A stretch of DNA of 64,000 nt from Trematomus loennbergii (taxonomy: Eukaryota > Chordata > Actinopteri > Perciformes > Nototheniidae): NCBI GenBank assembly GCA_012861695.1, contig JAAOOA010000002.1, forward strand, positions 42,001,578-42,065,577, in the 5' to 3' direction. Both the position numbers and the translations under genes were made by a program. Under the pieces are notes generated by a model. The model saw only the letters and a list, made by a program, of their open reading frames with translations, had not been told where the DNA came from and made no database searches. Shown here piece by piece: positions 1 through 15,085 of this stretch. Position 1 is the stretch's first letter, and each line of letters starts with the position of its first letter.

Positions 1-302
1 ATGCATTGTGTTTGGCTTGGATTAATTAACACTTATAATGTATTGGGGAATCAGGCGAGGCAGGCTTGTGTTATAATAGGGGAGCACATACCGGACAAAG
101 AGTTTACCTCCAGGCTGTGTCTGTTTGTGTGTCTGTGTGTGTGTATCTGCTCTACATTGTATGCTACCATGCTGAAACATAGGGACAGACAGGTCCTTTG
201 TCCCTGTAAGGGCACATTTGACATGGTTTGCTATAGAGAGGCAAAAAAATACAAAAGCACTATCCTACTCCCTCAATGCCAACCTGTCATTCCGTCAAGG
301 CA

Positions 303-451
<149 letters not shown>

Positions 452-540
452 AATCTCTTTGAGTCAGTGACACAGACATATGCATACCTTGGCTATGCAA
501 AAATAAAATAAAGTGTAAGTTTGGTGATACCTTTTGGTGA

Positions 541-838
541 TAGCACGTCTGTCCGTCCTGGGAGAGGGATCCCTCCTCTGTTGCTCTCTCTGAGGTTTCT
601 CCCATTTTTCCCTTTAAACTGTGGGTTTTTCTCCGGAAGTTTTTCCTTGTACGATGTGAGGGTCGAAAGGACAGAGGGTGTCGTTTTCTCATTCTGATAT
701 TCTGCACAAACTGTGCTGTTGTATTTGCTGTAAAGTGTATTTACTGTAGGGTATTTTTATTATATGTACAGCACTTTGGCTCGACCAAAAATCGTTTAAA
801 AATGTGCTATATAAATAAAACTTGATTTGATTTGATTT
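541..838 (+). mobile_element. LINE 3' end (L2-like tail)
   Basis: The segment has the arrangement of a common teleost LINE 3' untranslated tail. It starts with a GGGAGAGGGATCCCTCCTCT block, followed by a TTTTTCCTTGTACGATGTGAGGG block and a GCACTTTGGCTC block. It ends in a TATAAATAAAACTTGATTTGATTTG-type tail with TTGAT repeats. No reverse transcriptase is left upstream, so this is a severely 5'-truncated insertion. Assignment to the L2 clade rests on remembered tail structure and is an inference. Confidence 0.7.
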
Positions 839-1203
839 TGATACCTATTCCTAATGATTCAATGATAAGAAACGTAATATTCATATTTACACTAACATAA
901 GCAAGTCCAATTGATTATACAATTCCTTCCAAACCCATTGCATTCACTCATCAAACCTGATAATATGTTCCATTTTGTAAGTGACAGCTTTGAAGTTTAT
1001 AGCAGAAAAAGTAACTGTAACTCTTAATATTATTATTTTCATGTTCTTTGTCATATTTGTCTGGTTTTGTCACCATGTAACGTTCTCACTGATGGAGTCA
1101 CATTTGCAGTACCCCATCAGCACCTATGGGTGTCCCTCTTTTTCTTCAGAAGTCAGCATGTCGAGCTGCAGCCGCTCTCCACTGTAACTGTAAGGATGAC
1201 CCA

Positions 1204-3530
<2,327 letters not shown>

Positions 3531-3745
3531 AATTAATCAATCAATCAACCAAATGTATTTATATATTTAATAGCACAAATTACACATTTGTCTCAGGTGG
3601 ATTTATCATAGGTAAAGCACACAACTCCCTCTGTCTTTAAAACCTCAAAGCAGACAAGGGAAAACTCCTAAAGAAACCACAATTAACAGGGATAATGGAA
3701 GAAACATCAGAAAGAGCAACAGAGGAGGAAAGGGTGCACGTATTA
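3531..3745 (-). mobile_element. LINE 3' end fragment (minus strand)
   Basis: Read on the minus strand this resembles the tail at 541-838: a CTCCTCTGTTGCTCTTTCTG block, then TTTCTTTAGGAGTTTTCCCT, then an A/T-rich part ending in TTGATTGATTGATT repeats at 3531-3547. It is diverged and 5'-truncated, with no coding sequence left. Confidence 0.6.
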
Positions 3746-4800
3746 AAAAAGGGGTCACCTTGACAAAGTTTCTTTAGGAGTATGACATTGTATGGTAAAG
3801 TGTGTTGTTATTTCCGCTTTTCCTGCGGTTTCCCAATCTACATCTAATGAACGTTAGCGCATCTCAAACACTCACATAGCTTCCTCCATCTCTTAGCAAC
3901 TCTCGCTAAATCGACAAATGTTTACACAGCAGCTTATTCAAGCAAAATGCAGGTTGGTTGCCAGCATATGGTTGGCTACCATGCTAAAGGCTAGCTGACT
4001 GGCGTGCTAGCTGGAGGCGGGGCCGGATGTTTCTGGACGTTTCCCTGCCCATTGCTCTGCCTCCATTTAGCGGTCACTCCTCATCCTGTGGCCCATGGCC
4101 CTGTGTTGCACTGGTTCACTCTTTAATCTGTGTCGTCTGATTGGATGCTGGGAAGGGCCCCCAAATTCTCCTGACTACACAAAAGCTGCTAGCTAGTGAG
4201 ACTGAGGACCCCTTAGCTTAGTGGCTAATGAGCCGATGAGGAGGGGCCAATTTTAAAGAACAAACCTGACTCATCCTTGTCAAAGTTCAAAAGTCAATAA
4301 TGCGTTGTAACATGCTGTTTAAGCAAAAGTCCTCATGGAAAAATCTGTTTTTTAGGCCAGTATTAAATGAAGTTGTTGCATTGTCAATTAACAATAGGTT
4401 AGAAAAAACATTTGACAAAATACATTTCATTATTAGGATAACCACGCCCGCTTCCTGTCTTTTATCCACATTCAGATACAGACAGATCATGTTGTGGTTG
4501 AACAGATACAGATAATGACATATTTGCACACTTCTGCTACTGTAAATATCTTTGTTATTCCTCATGAAATTCAGATGTTGTGCTGACAGCGGCCCTACCT
4601 TAAATTGTTGTACAGGCCAAGAGACACATAGTAAGAGAATGGAGAGAGTGTCAAAAAGAAGAAAGGGAAAAGAGAGGGGTGTGGGAAGAGAGTGTGAAAT
4701 AGAAGGAGAGATAGAGTTGGACGAGCGTTGCACAAAGCACATCGCTGCAGGAGAGGCTTATGCTTTAGACGCCATGTCAAAATGCACTCTCTGCTGCTGC
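3746..4800. other. Unassigned stretch
   Basis: 3830-4260 is less AT-rich than its surroundings and carries several GCTAGC/GCTAGCT words, but no inverted ends or coding region could be defined. 4261-4800 is ordinary AT-rich sequence. I see no gene here. Confidence 0.5.
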
Positions 4801-4980
4801 CTTTATCTCTCTCATGCCTCTTCCTCTCCTATCTCCGTCCTCCTTCTTTCTTCTCCCCTTCTCTGTGGTTTCCTTCCATCTGCATTCCTGTCCTCCTTTC
4901 TATCTCCCTTCCTCACCCCCTGCCTCAACTCTCTTTGTTTTCTGCCTATTTGTCCTACTATGCCTTCTTTTTTGCGAAAG
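4800..4980 (+). repeat. Pyrimidine-rich (CT) tract
   Basis: A long C/T-rich stretch, rich in CTCCTTTC-type words, ends in TTCTTTTTTGCGAAAGCACAG. It could be simple low-complexity DNA. It also has the form of a strong polypyrimidine tract ahead of a possible short exon at 4986-5019, treated in the findings. Confidence 0.6.
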
Positions 4981-5202
4981 CACAGGAGTATGAAGACGGC
5001 ATCGCCACCAAGCTCATTGGTACTCCTCTCTGTCCTCCTCACACTCACACACATATACACACAAAACACCTCAGCATGGAAATTGAAATAATGATAATGT
5101 ATCCCTCAGTCTGCATCAAAGTATTGCCACTTCAAAAAATGCCGGCAGGCATGAAATGCAAACATGAAGCAGATGGATTGAGAAAGAGTCAGGAGAAAAG
5201 CT

Positions 5203-5209
5203 ATGTGTG

Positions 5210-5292
<83 letters not shown>
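5203..5292. repeat. (TG)n microsatellite
   Basis: A TG run of about 90 nt with one TGCG interruption near 5215. Confidence 0.98.
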
Positions 5293-5295
<3 letters not shown>

Positions 5296-5380
5296 TGCAC
5301 CCATGTGTGTATGTCTTTTTCCCTTTTACCGTCCTGCCTTCACTTTGTACATTGGCTGTAGCTTTAAGGCAGGAAGACTC

Positions 5381-5421
<41 letters not shown>

Positions 5422-5424
5422 GTG

Positions 5425-5468
<44 letters not shown>

Positions 5469-5501
5469 TGTGTGTGCGTGCGTGCGTGTGTGTGTGTGTG
5501 T
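5381..5501. repeat. (TG)n/(GTGC)n compound microsatellite
   Basis: A TG run changes into GTGC tetranucleotide repeats between about 5436 and 5490 and back to TG. Its right edge is exactly the outer boundary of the left arm of the inverted duplication that begins at 5502. Confidence 0.97.
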
Positions 5502-6420
5502 GAAACTACCTCTGGAGGAAATGTTGGGGATTTTAGCCTTTGCAGACCATTTACATGCATAACCACATAACACACAACAGGAAAGTGAAAACCCCAAAAG
5601 CAAAGACACACAATGATGAACATGTTTTAGGTGTGATAACGTCTGTTACTCTAGGATGGCTGATGTGTGATGTAAACAGATTTTATTCTAAAGTCTTTAT
5701 TGCCTGCATTCATTCTGCACAATTATATTCAGCAGCAATGCTAACCAGCTTCCTTGTCTTTTCTACAGAGACCAATCTGATTAAATGTCATCACTTTTTT
5801 TTTCTCTGTTTAATTTGAATCTTTCAATTTTACCAACAATTCATGACTGAAAATAACGAAGATATAAATAATTTTGTACGGTGTTTATATGTCTTGTGTA
5901 AACAAGTACAAGCATTAAATCTAGAGTGCAAAATTTACCATAATCCTGGATTACCATATTTCCCTCAGCACACAATGTCTGAATATGATAAATGCCAGTG
6001 TAAGACGCCTACATCAGCTGCTCAGTCTGTTTTATGGGGAGAGCCTGTATGGCACATTTACTTTGGACATATTCAATATCACTATCGTAATGTCAAGTAT
6101 TAAGGAGTCCTTGCAGTGTTTTATTTGGAAAATGTCTACACTCCCTACCTGTCATCCCTTCATCATTTTGTCTCCAATATGTTTCCTGAACTTTATTATT
6201 GGATGACTCTGCATTGAACAAGAATACAAGTTTAAAATCATATTTAATGTACACATATTATTCTAATAAACAAATATTGTAACCTATCTGCAGTGCTCTT
6301 TAATTGAGATGATAATTATTGTTTTGTACATATTGCCCATTATATTGTACAGAGTCACCAAAATGACATATTCGCAATGAAATCAAAATGTATAGAAAGG
6401 TTGTGTATGAGTGTGTGTGT

Positions 6421-6459
<39 letters not shown>

Positions 6460-6466
6460 TGTGTGT

Positions 6467-6507
<41 letters not shown>
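5502..6507 (+). repeat. Left arm of a ~1 kb inverted duplication
   Basis: The reverse complement of 8281-9299 matches this arm through its whole length with only scattered substitutions and one-base indels; I estimate about 98 percent identity by eye. The arm ends inward in a TG tract (6408-6507) that corresponds to the CA tract of the other arm. Its outer end carries a minus-strand piece of the T2-like element found whole next to the other arm. No coding sequence was recognised; the open frames here recur in the partner arm only because the DNA is duplicated. Confidence 0.95.
6408..6507. repeat. (TG)n microsatellite, interrupted
   Basis: The TG tract forms the inner end of the left duplication arm, with GG phase slips near 6420, 6452 and 6468. 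Confidence 0.97.
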
Positions 6508-6510
<3 letters not shown>

Positions 6511-7056
6511 TGAATCTTTCCTGTGTTTTCAAACACCTACTAGAGAAAAACTGTGTATTCATTACCTATGAACAAATATACAACCTATAAGAAGGGTCCA
6601 AGCCTTTGATCTTAACTGGATTTTTAATTTGTATTCAACTGATTCATTATAAATACAGAGTACAGACAAGAAATAAAGTAAGTTAAGGAGGGAATGAAGA
6701 ACGCCTAATTTATGAAGAAAAATAGCCCTCCCATGAATTATCTAAAGACTTCAAATAGTACAACGCAATAACTACACACTTCATGATAACCAAGCTCAAA
6801 ATCCCACCAAAACAAAAATCAATAAAATAATTATTAAAAGTCTCGAAGTAGCCCATAAGGCCTGCCAAAAGATCATATTTAAATTGATTCAAAAGATTAC
6901 CCAAAAACCCTGAAAGTCTGTTTTCAATTCTAGGAAAACACGTTATTGTTAACTGAGATTTACATTAATTGGTGATCCGTTCAAATATACCTAAACTTTG
7001 ATATGAATGTTGATGAGAAATAATACTTGAGAAATGTGGGTTCAGTCCATTCCATG
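6508..7056. other. AT-rich spacer, left part
   Basis: First part of the unique spacer between the two inverted arms. AT-rich, with no gene or repeat recognised. Confidence 0.5.
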
Positions 7057-7560
7057 TTTTAAAGGGGACCTATCATGCAAAATGCACTTTTTTATGTCTT
7101 TTATACATAAATATGTGTCCCCGGTGTGTCAGGGAACTCACGCAGCGTCAGAAAATAAAACGCTCTCCCTTTTCCTCCGTACCCAAATCTCTAAAAACGG
7201 GGGTACAACAGAGCTGATCCAGATTTGCGTACGATATGACGTAATATCGGAAATGTAGGCTGGCTTTACACCCACGGCCCTATCAGAAACATTGTTATCA
7301 GAAACAATGCCGACTGTTTTGGACGTAATATGGTCGGTGCATGTTTACATTAGCATCACTAACACTCAGAGCTAACCTGTACTGCACAGAGCATGTGTGT
7401 GAAGAAGCAGGAAATAAAAGGAACTCACCTTGTGGTATAACCGACAGAGAGAGAAAGCCTTGGAGCTCCATACTGTTTCAGAAATAATCCTTGATAATCT
7501 ATGATATGGCGTTTCATCACCGCAGTAGCTGCCGGTAGCATCTCCCGCATGAGTTCAGCC
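7057..7560 (+). mobile_element. 5' part of a TTAA-type DNA transposon (truncated)
   Basis: The segment begins TTTTAAAGGGGACCTATCAT, the form expected for an element inserted at TTAA with ends starting AAAGGGG. The same sort of end occurs in widespread teleost non-autonomous elements. A matching 3' end was not found before 7989, so this is a truncated copy; the right boundary is approximate. Assignment to T2/Kolobok rather than piggyBac is an inference from the AGGGG start. Confidence 0.5.
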
Positions 7561-8130
<570 letters not shown>

Positions 8131-8278
8131 TTCATATATACACACACTCAAACAGACGCAGGAATACACAGACACGTGTTAGGATGGCACAGATTTAAGA
8201 ACGTTGACCTACATGGAGGTGGAAACAAACTTCCTTGGCTCTACCTTTGCCTTAACCACAGCTCTTACAAGACTCATC

Positions 8279-9299
<1,021 letters not shown>

Positions 9300-9668
9300 T
9301 CTCTCTCCCACACTCCCCCCCCCCCCTGCCTGAAACGCCTCCATTGGACTCCTTTGTTTACTTCCGTAACATAGTGACATCACTATGTTGCACTTGTGCT
9401 TCTATTGGCTAGCACGATAACACATTGCAAGTGATAGGCTCAGCGGTGGGACATCTCTAAGCGTTTGACCAATCAAAACAGAGACGGCCAGCTAACCAAT
9501 CAAAGCAGACTGGGCTCTGGTTTCAGACAGAGGGTGAAAAGAGGTGCTGCAGCACAGGCAGTATGAGAAAAATAAAGAGCTTTTTGAATATTAAAGAATG
9601 TAAACATGTCACAGTAGAGGAACAAAATACAAATATGAACTGAAAATGACATAATAGGGCCCCTTTGA

Positions 9669-10900
9669 ACAGTGACTATAATATTTAAAAAAATTCCGAC
9701 TTCCTAAAGTTTCCTGACAGAATGGTGGTAATTAGTCTGATTGGGTGCTGCAAATTAATTGTGTGCTTTTGTAAATTCATGTATCTGCTGCCTCAGTTTT
9801 CACACATTGGGCTACATTTGCAGCAGATTGCAGCAGTGGAGCGGCCCAGTACGTAAATCCTGATGTGTGTGTGTAGAGATGGACTGGTCCTGATAGTGTT
9901 GTAAGTGCTATACAGTTAAACAATAGTGCGCGGTGAGGAAGCACCCGTACTGAGGGTGTCATATATTACAAGGAAGGCAGACTCCAAACAAATTATGGCT
10001 GTGTCTTTGTGTTGTTCTTAGCCCTCCATCTTTCCCTCTCCCGCTCCCTCTCTCCTTCCTAGTGTTATATATTTTCACACCTCAGTGAGTCCATTGCGAA
10101 CACACACACACATTGCTTGTCTGACTGTCTCCTCCTTCTCCTCCTCCTCCTGTCGTTCCTTCTTTTCCTCTATTGCATTTTCCATCTTATTTCTCTTTCT
10201 CACTTCATATAATCCTTCCTTCCTCTCTCTTCCTCCTCCACCCCTCCCTCCTCCCCCCACCGCTCTCCTGGGTCATGTTGCAGCAGCTCCAGCAGAAATA
10301 ATAGGAGCAAAGGCGTGAGGTTGTTATTTGCATAGAAATAGCATGAAGCCCCAGGCAGCTTCAGGAGAAGGACACAGAGATCATTTGTCTCAAATTTGTA
10401 ATGAAAACTTTTGCTGAGACAGAGATTTCTCTCCCTCTATAACCCCCCCCCCCCCCCCACTCCTCTCTTTCCTCTCCTTCCCCAATTTCCATTCTTCCTC
10501 GGCACCTTCCATACCCGCCCATCCTGGCGCTCTCTTCTTCAGTTTTTCTGAAGTAGCACAGTGTGATTTGAAATTAGATGACACATCAGTATTGTGCCGC
10601 TGTGCACCAGCAGCATGTCAGTCTTACTGGCGGCGTGTCAAACATTGAAGGAAATACGGAGGACTCGAGACGTCTCTGTGGTGGAAATGGTTTTCAGACA
10701 TTTGAAGCTGGTAAATGTCCAGTAAAGTGGCTGATGTCTCACACACAGACACACACAAAGCAAATTGAACGACCATATAACAATTACCATTTTGGGCAGA
10801 CATTTGTTTGTCTGTTCTTGTTCAACTTCAAACTGTAAACATGGTTGCAAATCTGATACAAAAAACATATATACATATATATTTTTTCATTAAATAATAT
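9669..10900. other. Unassigned stretch with CT-rich and poly-C tracts
   Basis: 10100-10260 is strongly C/T-rich and 10443-10459 is almost pure C. The remainder is complex sequence with no recognised exon or repeat. Confidence 0.5.
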
Positions 10901-12323
10901 GGTAACACTTTATATTAAGGTACACAAATTCATCATCAACTAGTTGTTAATTAACATGCATATTAGCAGTATATTGGCTCTTTATTAGTCATTATAAAAC
11001 ACATATTAATGCCTTATTCTACATGACTGTATTCTACAAGTAATAGGCCATTAGTTGAGAGTTTTTCCTCAATAACCCTCTAATTAGTGCTTATTTATTG
11101 CAAGTAAGGAAGTTGTTGTACATGAGTTTTGGTCTTAATATGTGCTGCTCAATATGGGCCTAATAAGGCAGTAGTACCACAAGCATAGTAATTCTCCCAC
11201 ATATGCAGCCTGTACTTTTTAATAAAGACAGATTTTTAACAGAGTTTATGTATTTGTGATCATACTGTGTGACATTCTTGTATGTACTTACACAATAGGT
11301 GTACTGTTCTCTCTGTGTTGTACATAGATTAAACAGCCAGCCAAACTCTTTTGAGAGCCAGGGAATGAGCAGCCATGGTCCTTTATTGACTTATTTGCAC
11401 TTATCCACTGACATTCAAACGGAGTGAAACTATAAAAAAACAAGTTACAGGGCACTTAATGATCTCATACATGCAAGTGTAACATACACAGATTAACACA
11501 TGGGACCGCTAAGTGTAAACAAGGTAAATAAAGCTAATGCTAGCTGTGCAATAAGCATGTATACAGGCTAGTATGGCTAACGCTAGCATGTATGTATGTA
11601 GCGCGAATGCTAACGCATTTTCTCATTGAGTTTTAACATCTCCAAATGTCATCACATAAACACAATACATGTTACTAATCCTTACAGTGTAAGTGTAAGG
11701 CTTACACTTACAGTCATTGCTTTCTGACAGACTTGACCCTTTTACTATTCAGGTTGCATAGGGAAAATTAGTAGCAGTCTAATGCCATGCTATTCAGTTT
11801 ACTTTCTCCTACTTCCTGTACCCGGTTTCCTGTCTAACCTTCAGTACAAATTTTACAAAAATATAAATGTGCAAATATGAAACATACAGGTCAATATCAC
11901 CTTCCTATTGGTAGCTGATACCAATATCAATACCCCAAAACATATTATTGGATAGAAATACTTAATTGTGAGTTATTTAGACACAATTAACACGTAGCCT
12001 ATAGTTTCATGTCTTGTTACGTAAGAATAGATCATATTTGTTCAATGTTATTATGGGAGAATTACTATTCCTGTGGTACTACTGCCTTATTAGGCACGTA
12101 TAAACTCATGTACAACAACTTCCTTACTTGCAATAAATAAGCACTAATTAGAGGGTTATTGAGGAACAACTCTCAACTAATGGCCTAGTACTTGTAGAAC
12201 GGTCATGTAGAATAAGGCATTAATAAGTGTCTTATAATGACTAATAAAGAGCCAATATACTGCAAATATGCATATTAATGAACAACGATGGTGATTTTGT
12301 GTACCTTAATATAAAGTGTTACC
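10901..12323. mobile_element. Non-autonomous DNA transposon with ~300-bp inverted repeats
   Basis: The left end GGTAACACTTTATATTAAGG is mirrored at 12301-12323. The inverted match extends for about 280-300 bp (10901-11205 against roughly 12050-12323) with modest divergence and small indels. AATAAT-like sequence lies next to both ends, but a clean target duplication cannot be fixed. The internal 0.85 kb is non-coding and contains GCTAGC-rich words near 11540-11620. Ends of this type are common in fish genomes, but I cannot name the superfamily with confidence. Confidence 0.8.
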
Positions 12324-12698
12324 AATAATGGAATACAAATTAACAGTATAGGTAGAGTTTTTCTTTATTAAAAACCAAGCATTATACCCATTTTCTTTTT
12401 TTAAGAATATGAATCCGACTTGCTTAAAGGTCCTATGTCATGCTTTTCCGGTTATTACCCGTCCCCTTGTGTGTTATGAAGGTTTTTATGCATGTAAACG
12501 GTCTGCAGAGTCAAAAACCCTCAAAATACACCCTGTAGCGAGTAAAACTCTAACACAGAAAATACCTCCTCAAAACGCCTCGTTGGAGATTTCTCATTTT
12601 CCATTGTTTACTTCCTGGGTATCGCTACGTAGGGATACCCAGTAGCCACGCCCAGAGCTATGGCCTTTCACGTAACAAAGCTTCCCAAAACCTTTCAG

Positions 12699-12790
12699 CG
12701 ATTCATGCCGGATATGTACAGCGTAGGGCACTGAAGAACGATGCTGTTCCTACTTTGTTTGGACCAGCGGGAGATTCGGGTACACAACCT
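12699..12790 (+). pseudogene. Relic exon resembling the C-terminal part of a THAP domain
   Basis: An acceptor-like CCAAAACCTTTCAG precedes 12699 and a donor GTAAGT follows 12790. In the frame starting at 12701 the segment is open and includes LKNDAVPTLFG, close to the LK..AVPT.F signature at the end of THAP zinc-binding DNA-recognition domains. THAP domains are known in P-element and Kolobok transposases and in host THAP proteins. The C2CH zinc ligands are not visible upstream, so any exon 1 is lost or unrecognisable. I infer a remnant of the element's own transposase gene or a captured host exon; a chance match is possible because the segment is short. Confidence 0.45.
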
Positions 12791-12993
12791 GTAAGTATTC
12801 ATTGTTGTTTGTGTATTTATGATGTTTTAAACAAACAAGGTATCTACCACGACTGTTTAAATGGGTAAACGTTTTTCTACGTTGAAATGCTCTACGCAGA
12901 CCCATGCTCACAGCGTTATAAACCTTTTTCTTACTCAATATCAAGCCACACTTATTGTTTTACTTCGGCTGTGAATGTTTGTGTGTGCTCAGG

Positions 12994-13417
12994 CAACCCA
13001 GTCTCACGCCATTTCGTGTTATAGTCACGAAATTAATTTAATCTATTGATTCGTGTTCACCAACACGATTTTCGAATTTTTTTCGTGTCACACAGAACGA
13101 TTTTAAAAGCAATGTATTTCTATTGGTAGTGTGTTTCGTGCCTGCAACACGTCTTTTTGTCCGGTCGGGTCTTGGAATACCAGAAGCTGTGTGGTTCATA
13201 AACACATATTCTTACTCAATATCTTACCCTAAGCCTATCCCTATCCCTTTTATTTTAAATTGTATAATGTCTGAGTTTTTTTGCCGTCCACAAGGAAAAG
13301 AAATGGGGCTCAGAGCCTCAGAATACTGAAATCTGTATTTTTTTAAATCTGTTTTTCCTTCTAATTTGTTATTATTTACATTGCTTTTAAAATCGTTCTG
13401 TGTGACACGAAAAAAAT
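12994..13417 (+). mobile_element. CAACCC-family fragment nested in the T2-like element
   Basis: The segment starts CAACCCAGTCTCACGCC and follows the left arm of the elements at 26060 and 45539 for about 380 bp. At 13379-13417 it switches to a short inverted piece of the same arm (ATTGCTTTTAAAATCGTTCT and on). The outer right end is missing, so this is an internally deleted and truncated copy. Confidence 0.8.
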
Positions 13418-13807
13418 GGCCTACATTATAATTGGCGTTCCTGGCGTGTATGCTACCGAGCTACCGTTCATAGCGTGTATGCTACATAGCTAAACAAGAA
13501 GGCTAGCTAGAGCTAGACATGCTAGGGAAAACATTGTTTTCATGCCAGCTACAATGAATGACCGAACGTAGCAGACTACCCGTATAAGATTGCAATTGTA
13601 AACATGTTCTTGCTAGCCTAGACTAGCTGTTGTTCATAGTAGATTGGCATATTACACTGAACAACTAGCAAACGTAGGTTAGCATATTAGCTGGCAAGCT
13701 AACTGTGTTAGATTAGATAGATACACACTCCTACCACAACTACTACTAACGATCTAAAACAACTAAGTTTCTCTAATATTTTGTGATTTGCATTTGATTT
13801 CGTCCAG

Positions 13808-14030
13808 CCAGATCAGGAAACTCCTGGCGTATCTGGCGGACAACACAACACGGGATGACCACTCTGATGCCTCGTCCTAAAAAGCCCCAGCACCAGCTTA
13901 CAAAGCTGCGATAGGCAAGATGCCGAAAACGCCTATAAGGGGAGGAATGGATGATATACAGTGTATATATGTATATTTACACATGTTCATTTTGTACATT
14001 TCTAAAAATAAAGTTTGATGGAAATACTTA
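13808..14030 (+). pseudogene. Possible terminal exon of the T2-like element's gene
   Basis: A pyrimidine-rich acceptor ending CGTCCAG at 13807 is followed by a short open frame (starting QIRKLLAYLADNT at 13809) that stops at 13878-13880, then by a short 3' tail with AATAAA at 14007-14012. The layout is that of a last coding exon. The peptide is too short to assign and its frame relative to the THAP-like exon is uncertain. Confidence 0.3.
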
Positions 14031-14849
14031 GTATCCTTTCTTCCCTGAATTATTTGCTCCTATAACATATCATTCATATATAGCAAACCATGATTTGATT
14101 TCTCATCAAACAGTAGTAGTTTATTACAGTAAAAATAACTTACTCTTCTATAACAACAGTTGTAGGTACAGTTCGGTTAGTTAGCGTATAAAATATACGG
14201 CTGTACCGACGCCATTATAAGACTGATGTTCCGCTCAGAGCGAGCCGAAAAAAGCACTGTTAGACATGGGCGGAGCCTCTCTGGTGGTTGACTAATCAGA
14301 ACAGAGTGGCCGAGCTGACCAATCGGAGCACATTGGGCTCACAGGGAGGGGGGGGCAAGAGCTCCAACGAGCCGTTTAGGACAGAGAGTGAATACCGGTG
14401 AAATACACATACTTTACAGAGATGCTGTATGCGAAACCAATGTGAGTTTGGAAAAATGCACAGTATAAATCTATTTTAGTATACCTCAACAATGGAATTA
14501 TGATCAGTGGAAATGGCCATGACATGGGCCCTTTAAGGTAAAATCCATAAATTCTATAATCACATTGGAAAAACCTACACATTTGTATTCATATTTAATG
14601 TTTAACAGGTAAGTAGGACTAAAAGAAAATGTATACATTTCAAATATCATTAATACTTTTATTAATACATTTTATTTATTAAAACTTTTTTTTAAGTTGG
14701 ACTGTTCACTGACAATATTTCAAGTCAATTTCTAAAAACAATGGCCTAACCTGTAATTGTTTACAGGAATATACATATAGAAATATGACTTTGACTTCCA
14801 TGTAAAAACATAACTTGCTATGTCTTACTACAACTCTGTGTGGATACAC

Positions 14850-15085
14850 AGTAAGGAGATCCTTTACTGAAGTAGAAGTAGTGAAACTACCGTGTAGAAG
14901 TACTTTCTCTGCAAGTAATATCCCACAATCTAAATGTTACTGTAGAATGAATACATCTACTTGGATAATGAGCTGGTCTAAAGGTAACAGTACTTATTAT
15001 GCACAACATCCCATGTTAGAATAAAATATGTTATATTATTTTATTAAAATTACTGATGCATTAATGTGTTAATTACTGTTATTAT
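14850..15085 (+). repeat. Dispersed repeat with GTACTTATTATGCA-type motif
   Basis: The run of AAGTAGAAGTAGTGAAACTA-like words, then AACAGTACTTATTATGCACA and an AT-rich ATATTATTTTATTAAAATTA block, is typical of a widespread non-coding teleost repeat. Its transposon class is not known to me. Boundaries are approximate. Confidence 0.4.

Larger units (their letters stand above)
12424..14536 (+). mobile_element. T2/Kolobok-like TTAA element with relic exons
   Basis: A TTAA at 12424-12427 and another at 14533-14536 flank short inverted ends: AGGTCCTATGTCATG on the left, and on the right the inverted form of AGGGCCCATGTCATG. TTAA target sites with ends starting AGG are known for the T2/Kolobok superfamily; piggyBac also uses TTAA but its ends normally start CCC. 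Inside lie a THAP-like exon relic, a nested CAACCC-type fragment and a segment shaped like a terminal exon with AATAAA at 14007-14012. Related solo halves occur at 9196, 23530, 32480, 49443 and 63626. Confidence 0.75.

Noticed and set aside
4552..5570. Long forward frames over the CT-rich region and TG tracts
   Set aside because: The length comes from low-complexity pyrimidine and TG sequence. Only the short 4986-5019 segment was kept, as a weak exon candidate.
5540..6206. Frames of 60-90 codons repeated in the two arms of the inverted duplication
   Set aside because: They recur because the DNA is duplicated; single-base indels between the arms break the frames, which argues against coding.
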